This document shows, piece by piece, positions 56,960 through 64,000 of a stretch of 64,000 bases of DNA (the stretch's first letter is position 1; each line of letters begins with the position of its first letter). Source of the stretch: Galeopsis tetrahit (taxonomy: Eukaryota; Streptophyta; Magnoliopsida; Lamiales; Lamiaceae); the NCBI GenBank assembly GCA_963675135.1, contig OY776125.1, forward strand, positions 27,762,565-27,826,564, in the 5' to 3' direction. The notes beneath the pieces are model-generated. The model worked only from the letters and a program-made list of their open reading frames with translations. It was not told the origin of the DNA and did no database searches. The position numbers and the translations under genes were made by a program.

Positions 56960-57560
56960 TAAAATTGAGTAAGCTAGTAAAAGTCTAGAGGGGAGGGGTG
57001 AATAGACTTTTAAAAATCTTTCAAAATATCAAAGTACACAATGCGGAATATCAGATTTAATCAATGAGCCCTTAAAATTTATACTCAACTAATATCGAAG
57101 AACACTGATGTTGTCTATTCTATATGCAGATTAATCAATTAAACAAGTAATCAACTAAACAACAAATAAAACAGTAAGGTAAATCAAACACGAGATTTAT
57201 AGTGGTTCGACAACTTGTCTACATCCACTCTCACAACTCCAGTCGTGAAATTCTTATTAACTCTTCTCTTCGAGTAGTGTGTTCTTGTGGCTTTAAGTCC
57301 CAAGAAATAAGACTTCGATCTTTTCGATTATATCTTCAGATATATCTTCGATCTAACAACAGTAAAGAAAAACTTCTCTAATCCAGTAGTAGCCTTCTTC
57401 AAACATCACTTGTCTTCTGGGTTCTGGAACTTCTCTAATCCAGTAGTAGCCTTCTTCAGTCTTCTGGGTTCTGGAACTTCTCTAATCCAGTAGTAGCCTT
57501 CTTCAAATATCACTTGTCTTATGAGTTCTGGCACTTGTCTTCTGAGTTCTGGTTTGAACT
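56960..57560. other. repeat-like region of unknown family
   Basis: Phrases such as gaggggaggggtgaatagac and cacgagatttatagtggttc have the look of a plant transposon end region, but I cannot name the family. It includes the 57371-57531 tandem repeat. There is no open frame. Confidence 0.35.
57371..57531. repeat. three tandem copies, 57/47/57 bp
   Basis: Units start at 57371, 57428 and 57475 with aacttctctaatccagtagt. The middle unit lacks 10 bp (aaacatcact). The third ends near 57531. Confidence 0.9.
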
Positions 57561-57579
57561 TTCTGAATCTTCAATTCTT

Positions 57580-58059
57580 CAACTCCGAGTTTTTCTTGCT
57601 TTGAATACTTCTTTTTAAAAGTATATCATCCGACATTGTCTCCATGTCTTTTAACAAACTTAGTCTGGACAATTCATATTTGATGATATAAGTAGAATTG
57701 ATAATAAATTTATCACCTAATAAATTGATGCCCAAAAACTTGCATCCATATTTATATGGAGAATATAATTTTATTTTCACGTTTAAATATTGTGTCCTAT
57801 TTATATGATATATACGTATATTAAGGATATAAGATTAATTAGCAATATTAATATTATAGATTTCAATTTCATTATATATTGAATGAGAAACGGAATAAAG
57901 AATTAAATAATAAAATCATAAGCTGAAATGGGAGAACATATGAACCATTAATTTATTTATCCAAAAAAAATAAAATAATCGGGATGTTACACCATCTAAA
58001 AAAAACTACTCCATCTTTCAACGGTGTTGACGCTAATTCTAACAAACGGTCTTCAATTG
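57580..58059. other. spacer, no gene seen
   Basis: A+T-rich non-coding DNA up to the hAT element. Confidence 0.5.
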
Positions 58060-58890
58060 CAGGGGCGGAACTACGCTTATATCGCTTATATTGGGGGTGG
58101 GCATGGCCCCCATTTTTATTTTTTATTATATATTATATATATTAGTTACTCCATTAAATTAGATTATTAGTTAATTTATTTTGTTATTAAATTAACTTAT
58201 ACATTGACTTAGTTTTTAATTGGGCCAAGATTGAATTGTTTTCCGTCTTTTTAAGTTACACACTTCATTTCAAATATTAATATTAAAATATATTTCAATT
58301 TTTTATATTTTAATGGTATAAATCAATTCTAATTTTAAAAACCAAACACCAAATATTAATATACACTTCATTTGATAAATTTTTGTATGCAATTGAGAGC
58401 ATATCATGTAATTAGATTTTAAATAATTTTGATATATTCTTAACTATTCAATTGAATTTTTGACCCCACAGTAGAAATAATTTAAAATTGTGATTTAATT
58501 ACACCATAAAATTTGATGCACGCAAATGTGATTCATTTCAATTTCTTATATTTTTAATGATTAGAGTTATGGATCATAATTTATTTTTCATTAGTTAAGT
58601 TTTTTTTTTTTTTTTTCGTCTTAACAAGATCACAACACAACTAGTAAAAATACATACACATTTTTCTAGATTTCATATTCTCTTTAAATTTTTTTTTTAT
58701 TTACCGTTCATTAGTAGTATTTTTAATGTTCAACTCAAATGATTATAGATTATATATGGAATTTTACATTTTAATATTTTTAACCGCGAATAATGATATA
58801 AATATAAAATATTTAAATTTAGTTAATAAACATATAATAATATCGAACAATATTATTTTGAACCTCGCGTTAATCCTGGATTCGCCCCTG
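58060..58890. mobile_element. non-autonomous hAT element, 831 bp
   Basis: It starts caggggcggaactacg and ends ctggattcgcccctg. The terminal inverted repeat is caggggcg plus partial matches. The flanks ttcaattg (58052-58059) and ttcaatag (58891-58898) share six of eight bases, consistent with an aged 8-bp hAT duplication. The interior is A+T-rich; the 74-aa ORF at 58726 is not a transposase. Confidence 0.8.
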
Positions 58891-58898
58891 TTCAATAG

Positions 58899-59353
58899 TA
58901 TTGAAGAAGATAGTCTAAACAAAGTTATTATAAATTCATCTACTCAATGAAAACTATAAAAATAAAAAATTAAAGATGATTAGATATAAAAACTAAATAC
59001 AAATTTAAATCATGGAATGAAATTAAGAACAAAACAACCTCAATATAAATTAGCATTTACGTAACATCGAGAGTCCGATTGAGGGACTGCAATTAGGATT
59101 GAGCAACTTATATATATGGGGTGTGAAAAACTGTCGTGCAATCAATGAGAAAATAATAGAATCCTTTTACAAATTATTTGTAGCTCCGTTTTTTTGCTAG
59201 CCTGAACTAGGGTAATGGATTTATTCGTATTTCGTATCGTGGTTGCTACTATGACACTTTAGAATGCAACAATTGAGGTTGATGGATCAAATGACCAAAT
59301 ACAGAGCCCTTGAATCAATTTCTTGAAAATCGATTGAAGTCATAGAAAGAATG
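58899..59353. other. spacer, no gene seen
   Basis: Mixed-composition non-coding DNA flanking the Pack-MULE. The sequence on its two sides would be continuous at the target aagctacgat. Confidence 0.45.
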
Positions 59354-59696
59354 AAGCTACGATGAGAAAAAAAAGTCGTTTTGGTCCCACCTGCCACGCA
59401 CCCTCGTTTTTTTGGTCCCATGACTTTCACATTTAGTCCCAATATGTTAAATTTTATCACATTTGGTCCCCGTATTGTGCAAATTTTGAAATTTTGTCCC
59501 AGCCCCGTTAAGTTTTAACGGACAGACTCACGTGCCCATCACGTGGCCGTCAATTGTTAACTTTCACCCCAAATCAAAGTTCACCCTTAACAAAAATCCC
59601 AAATCATTTCAAAACCCTAAGATGGCTGCCAAAATCCCCAAATTAAAAAAAACCAAAATCCCCAAATCGTAGTCGTCGTTAAAGCAAATCCATGTT

Positions 59697-60115
59697 TGTG
59701 AACAAGCCCCCGCCGCCTTCACCTGCAAGGCCGACGCCGCCGTGAAATCGATCTCGAATCGGTTTACCGGCGCCGAATGTTGATTAGTTAATTGAGGCGG
59801 TTTGACGGTGCCGGGGACTACGCTGTCGCTGTAAGGCTGTGAGCTAATTTCGTAGCTATCGAAATCTAGGTACTTGTCGGAGTCTGTGAACAAAAAATCA
59901 ATTGATTCTATCTCCGTCGGGAATTTGGTAGTAAGAATTGGGTCGCTTTTGGTAGACTTCATCGCCATGGATTCGGCGGTGTCATAGAAGGGAACCACCG
60001 CGGAACGCTCGTGTCGACGGGCGAGTGGATTGGCGGAGTGGATGTCGCGGTGGCAGGTGAAACAGAGCGCGGCGGCGTCGACCTTGCAGGTGAAGGCGGC
60101 GGGGGCCTGTTCACA
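59697..60115. repeat. inverted duplication of the B-box coding segment
   Basis: The plus-strand arm 59697-59742 (tgtgaacaagcccccgccgc...) and the arm 60070-60115, its reverse complement, match over 46 bp with two differences. The loop is about 330 bp. RNA from either strand could form a stem of B-box sequence. Confidence 0.85.
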
Positions 60116-60130
60116 CACCTCGCACATCCA
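59738..60130 (-). pseudogene. captured CONSTANS-like (COL) fragment with one B-box
   Basis: CONSTANS-like proteins are transcription regulators with two N-terminal B-boxes and a C-terminal CCT domain. The open frame 60184-59609 carries one B-box with the Cys spacing C-x2-C-x8-C-x7-C-x2-C and later His residues (MCEVCEQAPAAFTCK, CFTCHRDIHSANPLARRHER). It matches the second B-box of group I COL proteins. After it come PFYDTAES, a DFLFTDSDKYLDFD acidic stretch and NRFEIDF, as in the middle region of COL3-5-type proteins. The first B-box and the CCT domain are missing. The frame's last 40 residues read through the inverted copy and the arm, so they are not COL sequence. Confidence 0.8.
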
Positions 60131-61093
60131 CACCTCGCATAATTGAAATGATAATTGAAATTGTAACCTCCGACAGCAAATCACCCACCTCTACTGCCTC
60201 TTCTTCCTCTTCCACTCCACCGCCCTCCTCCTGCTCTTCGCCGCCTCCTCCCACGACCCCCACCTCTGTAACAGAACATGGCTCCCATCGCTCTGCTCTC
60301 TTCTCTTCATATGGGATTTTGGGTAGGGATTTTGTGACCCTATTTTTCTTCTCTGTTTGAAGACCCTCCACCTCTATAAATGGTCGGGTACAGTTTTGCG
60401 ACTCGACGTCTGTAAATGGACACGAAGAGAAGGAGGTTGCCGTCTGTACAATTTTGCGACTCGACGGGCTCAGATCCTTCTCCTCGTCGAGTCAGCGCGC
60501 CGCTATCAGCCTTCCGTCGACCGTCGCTATGGTAGGGGCTGTGATCGTGTCGTCGTGTGAAACTGCGAAATTGGGAGGAATTTGAGGGTCTTCAAACGGC
60601 GCTGTTTCTTTTTCTATTTACAGAGGTGGAGGGTCTTCAAATTGGGAGGAAATTGGGGTTTTGGGTCTTACTAGGATTGTGTTGTGTACTTAGATTGTCA
60701 TTTTTGGTGTTTTGAAAAGTAGATGATGCTAGATCTGCATATTAATTTATTTGTTATTTACACTTTCGCGATAAGAGGTTTTCACTCTCCGGCGACTCTC
60801 TGGTCGGACATTGATTCGATTTTTTTACTATAAATTTATGTTTAATTATTTTCTTAATTATAGATTTTTGGGATGTAATGAAGATTATTTAAGTAGAAGT
60901 GTCAATTTTCGCTCCAAAAAGAAAGAAGAATTAACGGGACTAAAAACGCTAATAGTTGACTCACGGTTGACTAACGGTGGGACCAAATGTGATAAAATTT
61001 AACCTATTGGGACTAAATGTGAAAGTCATGAGACCAAAAAAACGAGGATGCGTGGCAGGTAGGACCAAAACTCTCATTTCCTCAAGCTACGAT

Positions 61094-62008
61094 ACTCGAT
61101 TGATGTTTGAATGCGTATATGATCAAATGAACGAATACTTAAGTGACTTTTCATTGTGGTGAATTCTCAATAATTTAAATGGTAAAAATATTTGATATAA
61201 TTGTCAACTTGTTGGGACCGATTAAGTGTTAATGATGTGGCTAAAGTTTGATTTTCAACTAATTAACTATTAAATATAAAAGTAATAAATGACTAGTAAT
61301 GTAAGAAAAACAAGACATGAAGAGAGTTGGTGAGCTTTCCACGTAAATATTTTTTGAAGCTTTGATTGTATATATAACAAGAGTGTGTTTATAAGTTCAT
61401 CTGGTCTCTATTAATTTTTTTCTATCTAGAATTTTTTAGTTTAACCATCAATTAATAATTTTATTTTTACTATTGTTCAAGTACTCAGTCCTCCTATCCC
61501 ATCTTAAATTTCTCACTTATATAATTTAAACTTCTTTTTCTTTAAATTACAAAATTCACTATTTTTTTCATACTTTTGTCTCTCTTTACATTTTTTTTCC
61601 TTCATATTTCTCTCAACTTTAACTATATATCCACTAAACATTTTATATCATATTTCTTAATTCTTAAACTCTATACAAAAAACAAATAGTAAGACAGGTG
61701 AAGTAAGACAGGTGAGTGGAAAAGTTTAAACATATAGCAAATCATATTTGGACAAGAAAATTCTCACTCGTCGCATTCCTCACGAAATTAATTTTAAAAA
61801 AAAAAATCGTTTTGATCCTACAATAATTTTTGCATGCAAATTTGATCACAAAACTATATATATAAAATTGCCAATTAAATCTAAATTCTATTAAAAATAA
61901 TCTGCTTTCAAGCAATCGCCAAAATTCGCAAATACATTTTGATACGATATTGTCATCGTAAATGCCATCGCAAACCACATAATTTTGTAGTGAACCAATC
62001 ATGCCTAT
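61094..62008. other. spacer, no gene seen
   Basis: A+T-rich non-coding DNA between the Pack-MULE and the copia LTR. The minus-strand ORF at 61742-62017 has no recognisable domain. Confidence 0.45.
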
Positions 62009-62279
62009 TGTGGACATTTTATTTATTTATCATTTGTCATTTTGAGTTATTTTTTCATTACTATTCTTGTCATCTTCCTACTATGTGGCAAGTCTAGATG
62101 TTTGCCCTTATTTTAAATTTAAATTGAAAATAAATATTCAAATTATTATTTACCATATCTTGGAAATATTTTCTTTTATTTGTTTGTTATTATTTCCTTG
62201 TAAATCTCTTATACCTTAACTATATATATTGAATTTTCCCAATCACCTCATTAACAGTGATCTCATACCTATTCTCACA
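62009..62279 (+). repeat. copia 5' LTR, about 271 bp
   Basis: It begins tgtggacatt and ends attctcaca, i.e. TGTG...CACA, and abuts the tRNA primer-binding site. A decayed relative lies at about 8100-8215. The left boundary is inferred, because the 3' LTR is not in view. Confidence 0.6.
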
Positions 62280-62407
62280 TGGTATCAGTCAAACTCACCT
62301 AAACCCTAGCCGTCACTCATAGCCTCACGCTAAATTCTTCCTCTACATCTCCCTCTCCCTCTCCCTCTCCATTTCACTGTTGTCGCCCGTTCCTCTCCTT
62401 TCGGCGC

Positions 62408-64000
62408 ATGGCAGACTCCTCTCCCTCCTCTCTTCCCCTTAACACTCTCGTTCACATGCTTACCGTGAAGCTTTCTGCGTCAAAATATCTTGTTTGGCGT
62501 AATCAGATCGTTCCTGTACTCACCAGCCACGATCTATTCTCCCACGTTGACGGTTCTTGCCTGGAACCGCCCAAAACCGTAAAGTCCGATGGCAAGGATG
62601 TCCCAAACCCGGATTATACTGCCTGGTTTGCGTTGGATCAGAAGATTCTAAGCCTTATTCTCTCTTCTCTCTCTGAAGACACCATGGCCGAAGTCATCTG
62701 CCTCACCTCATCTCGATCTGTCTAGACAACCATCGCGGAAGCCTTTAGTCATTCCTCTGCCTCTTGCCTCAACCAGTTACGTGGTGAATTGTTCAACCTC
62801 CGTCGTGGCACCTCCTCGGTTGATGAATATAGCAAGAAGTTTCGACTTCTCTGTGACCAGTTGGCCTCTATTGGTCGCCCTGTCGATGCCGTTGATAAGA
62901 GTCATTGGTTCTTAAACGGTCTCGGCCTCACCTTATCTCGATCTTGGTTTCTCTGACACCCCCCGATGCCTCCTTTTCGCGATCTGGTTCATCAGGCTAT
63001 TATTTTGACCTTATGTAGCGTTCCATGTATGCCCCAACCGCTCATGTTCCTGCTTTTGCCACTGATCGGCGCTCTGGCTCCTCGCAGCCCCGATCTTTCT
63101 CTCATGCTCGCACCTCTGGTCATGGTGGTCACCCTTCCCCTGCCTAGCAAGGTGCTCGGGGCGAACGGTCTTTCACTCCTACTTGCCAGATTTGTCGTCA
63201 ACCGGGCCACTTTGCTAGTCGCTGTCCCGAGAGATATGCTCGTCTCAGCCCTCTGTCAACCTTGCTCAGGCTTTCGAGTCGCAGTGCTCGGTTGCTCCCT
63301 CCTCTGGTTCTGATTGGTTTCTTGACACCGGTGCCTCTGCCCACATGACTCCGGATTCCACTACTATGGATGATCTCACACCTTATAATGGTAATGATCA
63401 TGTTATTGTCGCGAACGGTACTTCTATCCCCATTACTCACACTTGTTCTTATCGTGCTCATGATAAATTTCGCTTATTGGATGTTCGAGTTGTTCCCCAT
63501 CTCACTAAAAATTTATTATCCATAAGCAAACTGACTTTAGATTATCCTATCGACGTTGTTTTCTCTGATCGTTCGTTTGTGGTTCACAACCGAGTTACCA
63601 AGGAACCTCTGGCTCGCGTCAAGCGTAGTCGCGGTCTTTACATTCTAGAGCAGGGTCGCCCAGCCCTGGTCGCCGCGTTGCACACTGCTACTCGGCGTGC
63701 TTCGTTTGAGCTTTGGCACCATAGATTAGGACATACTTCTATTTCGATTGTTAATTTGTTGAAACGTTTGGGTCACTTGGATGTTACTTTTGTTTTGCCT
63801 AAACCTTCTATATGTACTCCTTGTCAGCTGGCAAAGAGCAAACATTTGTCTTTTACTTTGAATAAGAAGCGAGCATCCCGTTTTTTGGATCTTATTCATT
63901 GTGATTTATGGGGGCCTGCCCCGGTGTGTTCTAATGATGGTTATCGTTATTATGCTATCTTTATTGATGACTTTTCTCGCTTCACGTGGTTGTACCCTTT
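62408..64000 (+). pseudogene. copia gag-pol remnant (gag, knuckle, protease, integrase start)
   Basis: Gag starts at the ATG at 62408 with a copia-type N-terminus (LSASKYLVWRNQIVPVLTSH). A TAG near 62723 interrupts it; the same frame continues to about 62950 with a further stop. The zinc knuckle C-x2-C-x4-H-x4-C lies at 63184-63225, in another frame. The protease motif LDTGASAHM is near 63320 in a third frame. The GAG-preintegrase (LWHHRLGHTS, near 63713) and the start of integrase (DLIHCDLWGP, IDDFSRFTW) follow in the protease frame to the window end. There are therefore at least two stops and two frame changes. Confidence 0.85.

Larger units (their letters stand above)
59364..61083. mobile_element. 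Pack-MULE carrying a CONSTANS-like fragment, 1.72 kb
   Basis: The left arm (from 59364: ttttggtcccacctgccacg at 59380, then tttggtcccatgactttcac) and the right arm (inverted from 61083: ttttggtcctacctgccacg) match for about 110 bp. The 10-bp aagctacgat lies at 59354-59363 and again at 61084-61093, a perfect target duplication. Inside are a B-box coding fragment on the minus strand (59738-60130), an inverted second copy of part of it (59697-59742), and a G+C-rich block (60180-60560) with short repeats. There is no transposase. Confidence 0.88.
62009..64000 (+). mobile_element. Ty1/copia retrotransposon, cut by the window end
   Basis: It has a 5' LTR, a primer-binding site at 62280 (tggtatcag, complementary to the 3' end of initiator Met-tRNA), gag, a CCHC knuckle, protease, and the start of integrase, in copia order. 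The 3' half lies beyond the window. Frame breaks (see the gag-pol entry) suggest an inactive copy. Confidence 0.88.

Noticed and set aside
59609..60184. Functional B-box transcription factor of 191 aa
   Set aside because: Only one B-box and part of the middle region match; the ends of the ORF are transposon sequence and the whole sits inside a Pack-MULE.
62966..63313. 115-aa ORF as a separate protein
   Set aside because: It is an out-of-frame reading of the copia gag-protease region; the knuckle and protease motifs lie in other frames.

Overview
This is nuclear DNA of a flowering plant. Genes have spliced introns of plant type, the introns and spacers are very A+T rich, and the repeats are plant transposon families: L1-type LINEs with an RRM in ORF1, Stowaway MITEs, Mutator-like, hAT and PIF/Harbinger elements, and Ty1/copia. 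A eudicot of the asterid group, perhaps Lamiales, fits the general look, but that is an impression and not a measurement.

Three host genes look intact. A phosphoenolpyruvate carboxylase kinase lies on the minus strand (17018-18892, three exons, 279 aa). A neuroguidin/Sas10-family ribosome-biogenesis gene (35211-37891, eight coding exons, 322 aa) and a predicted plastid aldo-keto reductase (38907-42775, eight exons, 425 aa) lie head to tail on the plus strand about 1 kb apart. Both carry TGGGC-type site II motifs upstream. Two more host genes survive as broken pieces: an NDR1/HIN1-like gene with a one-base frameshift (6925-7579, minus) and a lone first coding exon resembling glycolipid transfer protein 1 (11951-12022).

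The rest is mostly nested transposons. 0.5-5.5 kb is a decayed LINE, followed by hAT ends. 20.6-27.3 kb is a nest: a long-inverted-repeat element split by a minus-strand LINE, which is itself split by a 1743-bp solo LTR (5-bp target duplication) and a 185-bp insert (8-bp duplication); a tRNA-derived SINE sits in the same nest. 28.7-29.8 kb and 43.4-44.5 kb are two copies of one non-autonomous family, each with a perfect 9-bp target duplication. The second copy is nested inside a 5.2-kb Mutator-like element with arms of about 380 bp (42943-48157), which interrupted a Stowaway-like MITE.

Two elements carry captured host sequence. A 5.6-kb PIF/Harbinger element (49390-54985), inserted in a minisatellite, holds six consecutive exons of the chaperonin gene CCT1 (TCP-1 alpha), introns included, between its Myb-like ORF and the tail of its transposase. 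A 1.72-kb Pack-MULE (59364-61083, 10-bp target duplication) holds a CONSTANS-like B-box fragment plus an inverted second copy of part of that B-box, so a transcript could fold into a hairpin. The window ends inside a Ty1/copia element (62009 to beyond 64000). No rRNA, genuine tRNA or CRISPR array was found.
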